From contig OMZP01000013.1 of the NCBI GenBank assembly GCA_900315585.1, positions 1-52,362 of the forward strand: a stretch of 52,362 bases of DNA. The letters are read 5' to 3'. Positions within the stretch are counted from its first letter, which is position 1, and each line of letters opens with the position of its first letter. Below the pieces are notes generated by a model. It worked only from the letters and a program-made list of their open reading frames with translations, did not search any database and had not been told where the DNA came from. Shown in pieces: positions 1 to 9,027 of the stretch. This stretch comes from an uncultured Eubacteriales bacterium (GTDB lineage Bacteria > Bacillota > Clostridia > Christensenellales > Aristaeellaceae). The translations under genes were made by a program, and so were the position numbers.

Positions 1-1
1 C

Positions 2-523
2 GAGGAAACCCTGACCTATGGCGATCTGCAGCTGGTGGCTGGCGCGATTGAAGCCAGCATCACCCCTGAGAACGCCGACCCGGACATCCAGTACGCCGAC
101 GACATCGAATTCGATGTGCTGTATCCCGATCCTGAGCTCACCTTCACCACGAAGATGGCGGACATTCCGCTGGTCATCCAGGAGAATATCTTCGGCAACC
201 AGATCGATGACAACGGTGTCCTGATCCGCTCTTCCACGGACAAGCCCCCGTACTTCGCCGTGGGTTTCAAGAGCGAAAAGTCCAACCACAAGTTCCGCTA
301 TGTGTGGCTGTACAAGGTAAGGGCCAAGCCCCTGACCGAGAACTACGCCACCAAGGAGGGTACCACCATCACCCGCCAGACGGGCGATGTGGAATGGACT
401 GCCATCAAGCGCACCAATGACGGGCGCTACCAGGCGGTCGCCGATGAGGGCGAGAACGGCTTCACCGCCGCCATGGGCGAAACCTTCCTGCAGTCCGTGT
501 ACGCGCCTACCTTCACGCCCTAA
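2..523 (+). CDS. phage major tail tube protein, 5' end outside window
   Basis: The reading frame is open from the first bases, so the gene starts upstream of the window; 173 residues are visible. The sequence resembles the phi13-type major tail protein of Gram-positive siphoviruses: a β-rich protein with motifs such as DIEFDV, GFKSEKSNHKFRYVWLYK and a GETFLQSVYAPTF-like end. It would polymerise into the tail tube around the tape measure. Its position just before the tail chaperones and tape measure supports this. A GTG at 35 is not needed as a start because the frame continues upstream. Family assignment is from memory of the family, not a search. Confidence 0.85.
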   Translation, partial: EETLTYGDLQLVAGAIEASITPENADPDIQYADDIEFDVLYPDPELTFTTKMADIPLVIQENIFGNQIDDNGVLIRSSTDKPPYFAVGFKSEKSNHKFRYVWLYKVRAKPLTENYATKEGTTITRQTGDVEWTAIKRTNDGRYQAVADEGENGFTAAMGETFLQSVYAPTFTP

Positions 524-540
524 TCCGTAATCATCACCCC

Positions 541-580
541 GCTGCCGCATGGCCATGACGCTGTGCGGCAGCTACTTTTG
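541..580 (+). terminator. hairpin between tail tube gene and gpG
   Basis: A perfect 9-bp stem (GCTGCCGCA at 541-549, TGCGGCAGC at 564-572) with a 14-nt loop is followed by TACTTTTG. It probably attenuates transcription after the highly expressed tail tube gene. The T-run is weak, so it may not terminate fully. Confidence 0.5.
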
Positions 581-600
581 AAGTTTTGGAGGAAATGAAT

Positions 601-1011
601 ATGATCACCTGTACGCTCGGTGAAAAGAAATACACCGTGGACTTTGTCTCCGGCAGAGCCCTGCGTGAAATGGAGCCTGCTTCCAAGATGTACGGCAGGC
701 TGGTGCGCCTGTCGCAGGACGCGACCGAAGGCAAGGATGTCTCTCAGGAGCAGCTGACCGTGACGGACGCGCTGGACACTATGGTGAAGTGGTTCTGCAT
801 CCTGTTCAACAACCAGTTCACCCCGGATGAGATGTATGACAACTATCCTGCCGACCGCCTGATGCATGACATCGCGCTGGCGTTGATGGCCGTGCAGACC
901 CAGACCACGGAGGTGCTGGACACTTTCCCTACGATTCCGGTGGTGCAGGAAGCGGAGCAGATTCTGGCGGAGGCGGAGAATCCGGAAGTGACGATTCCGC
1001 AGGAAGCCTGA
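601..1011 (+). CDS. phage tail assembly chaperone (gpG-like)
   Basis: A 136-residue acidic protein lying between the tail tube and the tape measure, the standard place of the gpG/gpT tail assembly chaperones that coat the tape measure before tube polymerisation. I chose the ATG at 601 because GGAGG at 588-592 lies 8 nt upstream; an in-frame ATG at 586 would precede that site. The C-terminus is rich in Glu and Ala. A second frame, -1 relative to this one, is open past the stop and fits the gpT half (next entry). Function is inferred from gene order and general character. Confidence 0.75.
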   Translation: MITCTLGEKKYTVDFVSGRALREMEPASKMYGRLVRLSQDATEGKDVSQEQLTVTDALDTMVKWFCILFNNQFTPDEMYDNYPADRLMHDIALALMAVQTQTTEVLDTFPTIPVVQEAEQILAEAENPEVTIPQEA

Positions 1012-1202
1012 CGCTGCCGGAATACATCTATGCCACCTACAACGAACTGCTGAAGTCCGGGTGGCGAATGACGGAACTGGATGCCATGGATATGCTGGGT
1101 TTCCTGCGCCTGCGGGCATGGGACGCCCGACGGGAGCAGGAAAAGAAAAAGCCCCGGCACCGCTTCATTGATGAAGTCTGGCCGGGAGTGAAGCCGGGAT
1201 AA
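1012..1202 (+). CDS. probable gpT-like frameshift extension of the tail chaperone
   Basis: The -1 frame relative to gpG is open across the gpG stop to a TAA at 1200. It encodes a peptide with LPEYIYATYNELLKSGWR, an acidic MDMLGFLRLRAWDARREQEKKK segment and a basic end. In phage lambda and many Firmicutes siphophages the T half is made only by -1 slippage at the end of G. No canonical XXXYYYZ heptamer is obvious in the overlap (about 960-1011), and no good ribosome site precedes an internal ATG (1068). The translation route is therefore unresolved. The start given is the first base after the gpG stop, not a real start codon. Confidence 0.55.
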
Positions 1203-1249
1203 ACTGGAATTAGTTGTAACGTTAGCTCAAATCCTGCTCTGTACAATTT

Positions 1250-1834
1250 TCAATCCGAACACCTGAACATCAGAATGCATAGGATCAGTAATCCGATTCC
1301 ATATCCCATCGGAGCAATATACCACAGATTCTCATTGATGAACATCCCTCCGATAAAACCGGTGATACATAACGCGGAGCAAAGCAGTGATATCAGCTTG
1401 ATTCTTTGTTGTACCTGTTCTGCGCTTCTGAATGGTAAACCGACGCAAAGGAAGGCAAGACCGGTGAAGAACCCCCATGCCAAATAGTCTGCAGCCATCT
1501 CCACTGAAGGCCAGCAGCCGATCTGAAAGTAGGTCGGAACATTGATTCCTTCACGAATCAACGCTCTCGTTACAGTTATATTGATAATATGAGCTGCTCC
1601 TGTCAGCGCGCATGCGCAGCTCATAAACGCAATCATTGCTTTCTGATATTTGGGCGGCGTGGCAACCGTCTCTGCCAGCGCAATCAATACGATCAGGACA
1701 ACGGGTCCGCTTATCACAGTCATCATTTCCCAGATTGTCAAGGATATTTCCGTTTTTGCCACTAAAAACAGACCCATCGACAGAAAATATAATATACATG
1801 TGATAATCCCTGCTAAAGAAGCTTTCTTTGTCAT
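1250..1834 (-). CDS. integral membrane protein inserted antisense in the tail operon
   Basis: A 194-residue protein with about six hydrophobic segments (for example ILYFLSMGLFLVA, VVLIVLIALAETVA, FTGLAFLCVGLPF, GIGLLILCILMF) and no recognised enzymatic motif. It resembles uncharacterised multi-pass membrane proteins of Clostridia and Bacilli. The ATG at 1834 has GAGGTG a few bases upstream. The open frame runs much further upstream, but that part is only the antisense of the tape measure. It is the sole gene opposing the tail operon and is more AT-rich than its neighbours, so it looks like late-acquired cargo (a moron). A role in lysogeny, such as superinfection exclusion, is speculation. Confidence 0.7.
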   Translation of the reverse strand: MTKKASLAGIITCILYFLSMGLFLVAKTEISLTIWEMMTVISGPVVLIVLIALAETVATPPKYQKAMIAFMSCACALTGAAHIINITVTRALIREGINVPTYFQIGCWPSVEMAADYLAWGFFTGLAFLCVGLPFRSAEQVQQRIKLISLLCSALCITGFIGGMFINENLWYIAPMGYGIGLLILCILMFRCSD

Positions 1835-1933
1835 AAAACACCTCATCAAATTCCGAGTTTTCGAGCTAAGGCTCGCAACCATTATTCTACCATCGTTCCC
1901 GAATCTCCTGCAATCAAAAGAAGGTGAATTCTT

Positions 1934-4900
1934 ATGGCCGAAACCCTGCGCGAACTGGTGGTCGCGCTGTCGCTGGATTCCAGCAATTTCTCGCGCAATA
2001 TGCGCACCATCAACCAGCAGATCAAGGAAGCCGAGTCCACCTTCCGTCTGGCCGGAGCTGGCGTACAGAACTATGAAAAGACCATCGCAGGCACAGAAGC
2101 GAAGCTGTCCATGCTGGGACAAAAGCTCACGCAGCAGCAGCGGGCCGTGGAACAGTACAGCCGGGCACTGGTGGCTGCGAATGATAAGCTGAAGGAAAAC
2201 TACGACCGCCATCAGGATTACACCCAGCTGCTGGAGCAGGCCAAAGCCCGTCAGGAAGATCTGCGTTTTGAAGTGGAAGCGGCTACCGTCGCCTATGAGA
2301 ATTACCGTGATTCCCTGGGCGAAACGGACTCTGCCACCATCGCCGCCAAGCAGAATCTGGAGCGGTACCAGGAAGAATATGCGGATGCCACCGCCGAGGT
2401 CACCAAGCTGGAAGGCCAGGTCAAAGCCCTGCAGAAGACCATGCAGAACAGCGCGGACGCTGTCAGCAAGGCCACCACTGACCTGAACAATGCCAAGGCT
2501 GCTGTGAAGGACACGGAAGCGGAGATCCGCAGGCTGACGGAACAGCTGTACCGGATGCAGTCCGCATGGACGCAGGCCGGAGAATCCCTGACTGCTATCT
2601 CCAAGAAATGTGAGACGATCTCCAAGGCCATGACCAAGGCCGGGAAATCCCTCACGACCCACGTCACGGCTCCCATCACGGCGCTGGGCACCGCCGCCGT
2701 CAAGGCCAGCCTGGACTTTGAATCCTCTTTTGCGTATGTCCGAAAAACAGTCAATGGTACGGAAGAGGAATTCAATCAGCTTGCGGAAGCCTCGAAGAGG
2801 ATGTCCACGGAGATCGCCACCTCTACTGACGAGATCAATGCCGTCATGGCCACTGGCGGTCAGCTGGGCATCGCGACGGAGCATATCGAGGAGTTTGCCC
2901 GTGTCATGATCGACCTGAGCAATGCCTCAACAGACCTGGACGCGGATACCGCCGCTACACAGCTGGCGAAGTTTGCCAACATCATGGGAACCAGCCAGTC
3001 TCAGTTTTCCAATATTGGCTCTACCATCGCCATGCTGGGTAACAACTTTGCCACCACAGAAGCGCCCATTGCTGAAATGGCCATGCGCATCGCTGGCGCA
3101 GGCAAACAGATCGGCCTGACGGAAGCACAGGTTCTGGGCCTTGCAACGGCCCTGTCCTCTGTCGGCATTCAGGCGCAGGCTGGCGGTTCCTCCATCTCCA
3201 AGGCGCTGATCAAAATGGAAGTTGCGGCCACAACGGGCGGTGATGCGCTGACAGACTTCGCCCGGGTATGTGGCATTACGGAACAGCAGTTTGTGGAGCA
3301 GTGGAAAAGCGATCCGATCAAGGTGTTCCAGCGGTTCATTGAGCGCTTGGCTGAAATGAACGAGGAGGGCATGTCTTCCGTTGCTGTCCTTGATGAAATC
3401 GGTATCAGTGAGATCCGCCTGCGCGACACGATGCTCCGTGCTGTGAACGCGACAGAACTGTTCGCCAACGCGCAGGATATGGCGGCAGAGGCATGGTCGG
3501 AGAACACAGCCCTGACACAGAAAGCCGGAATCATATATAGCACCACTTCCAGCAAGCTGACAAACCTGAAAAACACGGCGCTCATGTTCGCCCAGCGGAT
3601 CGGCGATGACCTGAACCCGACCATCCAGCAGATCATCGACAAGGCCAACGACCTACTGCAGAAGTTCCTGTCGCTGGATCAGTCCCAGAGGCTGGCCATC
3701 GTGAAGTGGGCCGCGTTTGCCGCCGCTGTCGGCCCGGTCGTGCTGGTTTTGGGAAAGGTTGTCGGCGCTGTCGGCACCGTTACAGGCGCTCTGGGAAAAG
3801 CCTTCACGGCCATCGGCAAGTTCTCCGCTTCCGTCTCCATGGCGGGCGGCGGGATGAAGGGACTGCTGACCACGCTGGCATCCTCCAAGGTGGCCATGGT
3901 GGCCCTTGCCGCCGCGCTGATCTACGGCGCGGTGAAGCTGGCCGACGTTGCGTCCGGAGCGAAAGCCGCCCGTGAAGCGCTGGAAGGCATGGCGAAGACA
4001 GCAAAAAGCTGGAAGGAAACCGCCGCCGAGACCTTCTATGGCTCCAGCAGCGGGCTGTCCTTCTTCGGCATGAGCAAGGAGGACTTCAAGCGGGAAACCG
4101 GGAACAGCCGGGAATGGCTGAACGGCCTGCTGGCCGTGTGGTCGGACGGCAAGAAGGAAACCAATGCCATCGTCACCGAATGGACGGATTCCTTCAAGAG
4201 CCTGACTGCCAGCACCCGTGACGAGCTCACCGCCCTGAAGGAAACCGCCGACAGTGCCGGATACACATCCGTTTCGGATCAGCTGCAGGCGGACATCGAT
4301 ACGCTGGATGCGATGGATAAGGAGATCGCCCGGCTGCTGAAGAAACGTCAGAACAAGAATCTGACAGAGAAGGATAAAATCCGGCTGCAGGAGCTCATCG
4401 ATACCCGCGAGGCCATTGAGGTCAAATATCATCTCTCCGCTGCCGACACGGACGGCTTTGATACCATCCGGAACAAGGTGGAAGCGGAAATTGCCCGCGC
4501 TGAAGCCCGTGGGCAGGAGGTCAGCGCCACAGTCTATGAAAACGCCATGGTCGCTGCTGCGGAAGGCATGTCTGCTGTCAATTCTTCTCTGGACGAGCAG
4601 TATGACAAGGAATACGCCCTGATCCAGCTGATCGAGGACAGCACCGAACGGCAGCAGGCCATGGACGCCCTGAATGCCAAATACAACAGTGACCGCCGTG
4701 CTGCCGCGCTGGAATACGCGCAGCTGATGGCTGATGTGGTGGTGCCCGTCTGGCAGCAGGATGACATTCAGACCGCCAAGACCCAGGTCGGCGACCTGAT
4801 GCAGCTGCTCCGGCAGTACAGCGCCGCGTCCACCGACGCCGAGAAGAAATCCTTCCTGCCGCAGCTGAACCAGCTTACCGCCAACATGGATGAGGGAGCG

Positions 4901-7300
4901 CTGACAGAATACATCGGCCTGCTCACCCAGATCCAGTCCCTGCTGGACAGCGGGATGTCGGAATCCGAGGTACAGGAGATGTTCCCGGATATCGACTTTT
5001 CCTCCGCGCTGGAGCAGCTGGCCGCGATCCAGACTTACCTGAACCAGAACAAATGGGACACCAACCTGACCAGCCTGAACGAGATGTTCGGGGAGGCCAT
5101 CGGCGAAGAAGTCCTGAAGATCACCACCGATCTGGACATGACCGGAGCGCAGGCCCGCTGGGATGAATGGGCCAGCAATCCCGGTGCCATCACTACGGAT
5201 GCCATCATCCAGGGTTACACGGAAGCGGAGAATGCCGAGAAGCAGCAGCCGCTGGTGGAAGCCTTTGTAGCAAAATACACAGAACAGCCGGAAGGCGCGG
5301 ACAAGAGCCAGCTGACCCCGGCTGGTCTTGTGGCGTATGTGCAGACCTATGCGGAAGCCACCACGGGCGCTGATGTGTCCGGCTTGAATCCGACGAACGT
5401 CACCGCCATGGTCAGCGCCTATCAGGAACTGGCCAGCGGCACCGATGTGACCCAGCTGAAGCCCAGCGACATTACGGCATATGTGTTCAAGTACCTTGAA
5501 GAAAACAAGATCGACACCACGGGCCTGACGCCGGAAGGTGTGACAGCTTTCGTCATGGCCTATGAGGAAGTCACAGGCGGCGCTTCCACCGCAGCGCTGA
5601 AGCCCTCCGATGTGGTGGGCCTGATCACCCGGTATGCGGAAGCCGAAAACGTGGATGTGTCCGCGCTCTCTTCCGCACAGGTGGAAGGCATCGTCACCAA
5701 GTTCGCCGAGGCAACGGGCTGCGATAAGTCGGAGCTCCTGCGGGAGTTCACCGCCTACATCACGGAATACAAGGAAGCCGAGGGTGTCAAGCGTCCGACA
5801 TTGAACATGCAGGTCGGCCTGTCCGGTTATGACCTGTTGGCCTACCGCCGCTGGCTGCGGAACAACAAGGTCGAGGTGGAAGGCATCGTCCGGCTGTCCG
5901 AGGTCTATGAAGATCCGAACAGTGTGCTGGGCGAACCTGGTGTGCGCTACTGGAAGGATGGCGAAGAAATCCCCGTCACCGCTGTGACGCAGGACATGCT
6001 GAAACCCGAGGATGTGGCCATCCTGGATAAGGACGGCACCATGCACATCCTGATCACATCCGAGGTCACTGGCGCTCCGGAAGCCATCGCGGAGATGCGG
6101 GAGCAGGTGGCCGAGGTAGATCAGCTGGGCATGACCGCGCTGGGCACTGCCCTGACGGGCATCATGCCCATGAGCCTGCTGGACTATATCGACGCCGCAG
6201 AACGCCGGATTGAAACCGCCAAGGGCAAGCTCGGCCAGTGGTGGAACTTCATTGAGGGCGGCGACGAAGGCATCATGCGGACGCTGAACCAGTCCATGAT
6301 CAACGACTTCGATGCCGACAATGTCGCCGAGCTCGCCACCTATGTGGCTGAAGTGGTCTCTGCCATTCAGCAGGGACAGGAAGTCAGCCAGGAAGACATC
6401 GACAACCTGAACAAGATCCTCAAGTTCGTGCAGGACTTGGACTCCGTGGGTGTCGGCCAGAATGTAACCGAAGGCATCGCGGAGGGCATGACGGAAGCCG
6501 GATGGGACACCAGCGCCGAAACGCTGGCCACCAATCTGGAGACGGCCATCAATTCCGCGCTGATCATCAACAGCCCGTCCGAGCGGATGAAACCTGCTGG
6601 CGAGTACGTCGCCGCTGGTGTCGGCGCGGGCATGGGCGAATATGACTTCTCCACGGATGCGGCCCTGCTGGCCAGCAACCTGCAGAGCGCCATCGACACG
6701 GCGCTGGGCAACGAATTCCTGAATCCTTCCGGCACGACGGCCATGGCCGGGCTGGCTGGCGCTCTGACGGGCTATGACATGACGGCTGCTGGCAGTACCG
6801 TTTCTTCCAACATCAAGAGCGCTCTGTCCGCCAGCCTGACCGCTGTCAGCCTGAAATCCATCGGCACCAATGCCATGGCGGGCCTGAAAGCGGGCATTAA
6901 CGCCGGGCGCTCCGGTGTGGTCAGTGCCATGCAGTCCGCTGCAAGAGCCGCTGTGAACGCCGCAAAGAAGGAACTGAAGATTGCTTCTCCATCAAAGGTA
7001 TTTCGGGATGAGGTCGGCACCATGACCATGAAGGGCTTTGGTGAAGGCGTCCTGAAGGAAAGCCGGGTGCAGGCCCGCACCATCCGAAACGCCGCCCGGT
7101 ACCTGACCGAAGAAGCCCGAGAAAGCGCCATCGCCTACGGCGGGACGGACAACCGGAAGACGTATAACAACACAAACTCCGTCAACCTGTCCGGGAACAA
7201 TTTCTATGTGCGGGATGAGCAGGATATCCGCTCCCTTGCCATTGAAATCGCCAGCCTGACCAGGAGACAGCAGCGCGGACGCGGGCTCCGGATGGCGTAA
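1934..7300 (+). CDS. phage tail tape measure protein
   Basis: A 1,788-residue protein that would set tail length and help DNA delivery. Residues 1-230 are coiled coil. The TIGR01760-type tape measure core is at about 265-530 (from FAYVRKTVNG to LTQKAG). Two hydrophobic stretches follow at about 587-625 and 652-672. Residues 1123-1285 hold about seven tandem 23-24-residue repeats (pattern D-x-S/T-x-L-x-P-x-x-V-x-A-x-V-x-x-Y-x-E). The C-terminal third has the usual INSPSERMKPAGEYVAAG and IASPSKVFRDEVG segments. Start ATG 1934 has AGAAGGTGA upstream. The gene is intact and long for the family (a tail of very roughly 250 nm if about 0.15 nm per residue holds). Confidence 0.95.
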   Translation: MAETLRELVVALSLDSSNFSRNMRTINQQIKEAESTFRLAGAGVQNYEKTIAGTEAKLSMLGQKLTQQQRAVEQYSRALVAANDKLKENYDRHQDYTQLLEQAKARQEDLRFEVEAATVAYENYRDSLGETDSATIAAKQNLERYQEEYADATAEVTKLEGQVKALQKTMQNSADAVSKATTDLNNAKAAVKDTEAEIRRLTEQLYRMQSAWTQAGESLTAISKKCETISKAMTKAGKSLTTHVTAPITALGTAAVKASLDFESSFAYVRKTVNGTEEEFNQLAEASKRMSTEIATSTDEINAVMATGGQLGIATEHIEEFARVMIDLSNASTDLDADTAATQLAKFANIMGTSQSQFSNIGSTIAMLGNNFATTEAPIAEMAMRIAGAGKQIGLTEAQVLGLATALSSVGIQAQAGGSSISKALIKMEVAATTGGDALTDFARVCGITEQQFVEQWKSDPIKVFQRFIERLAEMNEEGMSSVAVLDEIGISEIRLRDTMLRAVNATELFANAQDMAAEAWSENTALTQKAGIIYSTTSSKLTNLKNTALMFAQRIGDDLNPTIQQIIDKANDLLQKFLSLDQSQRLAIVKWAAFAAAVGPVVLVLGKVVGAVGTVTGALGKAFTAIGKFSASVSMAGGGMKGLLTTLASSKVAMVALAAALIYGAVKLADVASGAKAAREALEGMAKTAKSWKETAAETFYGSSSGLSFFGMSKEDFKRETGNSREWLNGLLAVWSDGKKETNAIVTEWTDSFKSLTASTRDELTALKETADSAGYTSVSDQLQADIDTLDAMDKEIARLLKKRQNKNLTEKDKIRLQELIDTREAIEVKYHLSAADTDGFDTIRNKVEAEIARAEARGQEVSATVYENAMVAAAEGMSAVNSSLDEQYDKEYALIQLIEDSTERQQAMDALNAKYNSDRRAAALEYAQLMADVVVPVWQQDDIQTAKTQVGDLMQLLRQYSAASTDAEKKSFLPQLNQLTANMDEGALTEYIGLLTQIQSLLDSGMSESEVQEMFPDIDFSSALEQLAAIQTYLNQNKWDTNLTSLNEMFGEAIGEEVLKITTDLDMTGAQARWDEWASNPGAITTDAIIQGYTEAENAEKQQPLVEAFVAKYTEQPEGADKSQLTPAGLVAYVQTYAEATTGADVSGLNPTNVTAMVSAYQELASGTDVTQLKPSDITAYVFKYLEENKIDTTGLTPEGVTAFVMAYEEVTGGASTAALKPSDVVGLITRYAEAENVDVSALSSAQVEGIVTKFAEATGCDKSELLREFTAYITEYKEAEGVKRPTLNMQVGLSGYDLLAYRRWLRNNKVEVEGIVRLSEVYEDPNSVLGEPGVRYWKDGEEIPVTAVTQDMLKPEDVAILDKDGTMHILITSEVTGAPEAIAEMREQVAEVDQLGMTALGTALTGIMPMSLLDYIDAAERRIETAKGKLGQWWNFIEGGDEGIMRTLNQSMINDFDADNVAELATYVAEVVSAIQQGQEVSQEDIDNLNKILKFVQDLDSVGVGQNVTEGIAEGMTEAGWDTSAETLATNLETAINSALIINSPSERMKPAGEYVAAGVGAGMGEYDFSTDAALLASNLQSAIDTALGNEFLNPSGTTAMAGLAGALTGYDMTAAGSTVSSNIKSALSASLTAVSLKSIGTNAMAGLKAGINAGRSGVVSAMQSAARAAVNAAKKELKIASPSKVFRDEVGTMTMKGFGEGVLKESRVQARTIRNAARYLTEEARESAIAYGGTDNRKTYNNTNSVNLSGNNFYVRDEQDIRSLAIEIASLTRRQQRGRGLRMA
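5300..5788 (+). repeat. in-gene tandem 69-72-bp repeats in the tape measure gene
   Basis: About seven protein repeats of 23-24 residues, each with a (K/N/T)P-(S/E/A) turn followed by a helix such as ITAYVFKYLEE or VTAFVMAYEEV. The DNA copies have diverged, so this is an old internal duplication kept in frame. Adding or losing a unit would change the tape measure length by 23-24 residues. Confidence 0.7.
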
Positions 7301-7369
7301 GGTTTAACTTGACTTTCAGGGCCTTCAGAGTGAGTAATACTGCTACCTTTGGGAAAGGAGGCAGACGCC

Positions 7370-7603
7370 ATGGGATTCATGATGCAGATCAGGCCGGAGG
7401 TGCTGGCAAAAATCCGGGAGGACTTTCCGGCGGGCTCAACCGTTGAAGTGATCGAGTTCCACGACCAGTACCGGGATGTTCCGGCAGGCACACGGGGCCA
7501 TGTTCTGGCGGTCGATGACTGTGGAACCGTCCACTGCTCTTTTGAGAACGGAGTAAGCCTCGGATGCATCTGGGGCATCGACGTTATCCGCAGAATCGAC
7601 TGA
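7370..7603 (+). CDS. DUF4314-type small protein
   Basis: A 77-residue protein with IREDFPAGSTVEVIE, a conserved VPAGTRGHVLAVDDCGTVHCSFENG block and a GIDVIRRI end, typical of the DUF4314 family, a small β-barrel-like domain of unknown function common in Clostridia phages and mobile elements. The ATG at 7370 is chosen because AAAGGAGG at 7354-7361 lies 8 nt upstream; an in-frame ATG at 7349 lacks this. It sits between the tape measure and Dit genes, where no structural role is known, so it may be accessory. Confidence 0.8.
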   Translation: MGFMMQIRPEVLAKIREDFPAGSTVEVIEFHDQYRDVPAGTRGHVLAVDDCGTVHCSFENGVSLGCIWGIDVIRRID

Positions 7604-7614
7604 ACACATCAACT

Positions 7615-7649
7615 GTCAAAGGTCACCTTTCAAAAGGTGGCCTTTTGAC
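7615..7649 (+). terminator. long imperfect hairpin before the Dit gene
   Basis: A stem of about 16 bp: GTCAAAGGTCACCTTT pairs with AAAGGTGGCCTTTTGAC, with one bulge and one G-U pair and a very short loop. It lies between DUF4314 and Dit and ends just before the Dit ribosome site. It could act as a partial terminator or an mRNA processing signal. Confidence 0.5.
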
Positions 7650-7666
7650 GTCTTTGGAGGGAAAAC

Positions 7667-8365
7667 ATGCAGGACTATTTTCTCTGGAACGGGGTGGACT
7701 GCCGCACCTACGGCATCCACGTGACGGAACAGCCTCCCATCACCATTCCGCTGGAGCGGAGCACACAGACCAATGTACCCGGGAGGCCAGGGAGCCTGAC
7801 GCAGCTGGAAGGCGACGATGTCTATGATGACATGATCCTGACCGCTACATGCTTCATCTCCGACCCGGCCCAGATCCCGGCCATCGCCGCATGGCTGAAG
7901 GGCAGCGGCACCGTGACGTTCGCCAATCGGACAGGCGGATACTACAAAGCGCGGATCAGCAACCAGATCCCCTTTGAAAAAGTGCTCAGGGGCAATCCAC
8001 ACTGTACCTTTGCAGTGAACTTCCGCTGTTACCCATTCTTCTATGCCGATGCGGGTGATGACATCACAGTCACTACATCCGGGACGGTCATCACGAATCC
8101 GGGAAGCGTGTACTCTGAGCCGATCCTGACGGTCACGGGCTCCGGGGACATCACGCTCATGGTGGGTACGACCATTGTGGAACTGACTGACATTTCCGGG
8201 AGCATCGTCATTGACTCCGTACTGCAGGAAGCCTACCAGGGCACCACCCTGATGAACGATCACATGAGCGGAGATTTCCCTGTGCTGAAGCCTGGCGCGA
8301 ATGCCATCAGCTGGACAGGAACGGTGACGCGGGTGGTTGTGAGGCCGAATTGGCGGTATTTATAA
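7667..8365 (+). CDS. distal tail protein (Dit)
   Basis: A 232-residue protein with the Dit N-terminus seen in Gram-positive siphophages (FLWNGVDCRTYGIHVTEQPP, then a PGRPGSLTQLEGDDVYDDM block), followed by a β-rich C-terminal half (DITVTTSGTVITNPGSVYSEP, GDITLMVGTTIVELTD). Dit forms the hub joining the tail tube to the tail-tip protein encoded downstream. TTTGGAGGG lies before ATG 7667. Length fits Dit proteins without an inserted carbohydrate-binding module. Order tape measure, Dit, Tal is kept apart from two accessory genes. Confidence 0.9.
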   Translation: MQDYFLWNGVDCRTYGIHVTEQPPITIPLERSTQTNVPGRPGSLTQLEGDDVYDDMILTATCFISDPAQIPAIAAWLKGSGTVTFANRTGGYYKARISNQIPFEKVLRGNPHCTFAVNFRCYPFFYADAGDDITVTTSGTVITNPGSVYSEPILTVTGSGDITLMVGTTIVELTDISGSIVIDSVLQEAYQGTTLMNDHMSGDFPVLKPGANAISWTGTVTRVVVRPNWRYL

Positions 8366-8472
8366 CGGATTCTATCTTCCAAAGTGCAAGGTTCCGTGGT
8401 ATATTTGATGTGAGCCTTTTGTTTGTACAAAGGTGCTCTATCTTTTGATTTTCTTAACCAAGAGGACTTGAT

Positions 8473-8898
8473 ATGGGAATTTTAATATGCGGACTCAACG
8501 GAACCGGAAAAAGCACTCTGGGCAGATTGCTTGCTAACCGGATGGAATACGAGTTCATAGATAATGAAGATCTCTTTTTCCCGAAAGCAGATCCTTCGTA
8601 TACGTTTTCGAACCCAAGAAGCAAAGAAGAGGTGATCCAGCTTCTGGAAGAAAAAATTAGCAGGAACAACCAGTTCGTCTTTGCGGCTGTAAAGGGTAAT
8701 TATGGCGACAGACTGATCGCCTCACTGGATCATATTGTCCTGATCGAGGTTCCGAAGCAAATCCGCAGCAAGCGTGTGCGGGATCGCTCATATCAGAAAT
8801 TCGGGGACAGGATTCTTCCAGGCGGCGATCTGTATGATACAGAGAGCAAGTGGTTTTCACTTACAGACAGCAGACCGGACACCTATGTCTCGGATTGA
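8473..8898 (+). CDS. P-loop ATPase or kinase-like protein, C-terminally damaged
   Basis: The N-terminus has a Walker A motif GLNGTGKST at residues 7-15 and the shikimate-kinase-like arrangement GRLLANRMEYEFIDNEDLFF, so it binds nucleotide; the substrate is unknown. Relatives I recall are about 190 residues and continue after the DRILPGGDLYD block with a short linker and a conserved IRVDGT-like strand. Here the frame stops after SRPDTYVSD (141 residues), while RIDGTLPVENNLDYILSEL appears at once in the +1 frame up to 8965. This suggests a small out-of-frame deletion near 8885 and a pseudogene. The gene is AT-rich, lies between Dit and the tail-tip gene, and is probably cargo. Confidence 0.65.
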   Translation: MGILICGLNGTGKSTLGRLLANRMEYEFIDNEDLFFPKADPSYTFSNPRSKEEVIQLLEEKISRNNQFVFAAVKGNYGDRLIASLDHIVLIEVPKQIRSKRVRDRSYQKFGDRILPGGDLYDTESKWFSLTDSRPDTYVSD

Positions 8899-8969
8899 CG
8901 GGACTTTACCGGTTGAAAATAATCTGGATTACATTCTTTCAGAATTATCGGATGAGGCCAAGTGATACC

Positions 8970-9010
8970 CCGGAATCTCGGAAGTTAAACTTAGAAACGC
9001 CATGTTATCA
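8970..9010 (+). other. 5S rRNA-like fragment
   Basis: CTCGGAAGTTAAACTT (8977-8992) followed by ACGCC-ATG-TA closely follows the order of the conserved 5S rRNA segment CTCGGAAGTTAAGCT...CGCCGATGGTA. Only about 40 nt match and the rest of a 5S gene is absent. It could be a remnant carried in with the P-loop gene, or chance similarity. Confidence 0.3.
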
Positions 9011-9027
9011 ATAGGAATACTCGACCC

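Noticed and set aside
1835..2884. Minus-strand open frame continuing upstream of the membrane protein for about 350 codons
   Set aside because: It is the antisense of the tape measure gene; only the part from the ATG at 1834 with a ribosome site reads like a real protein.
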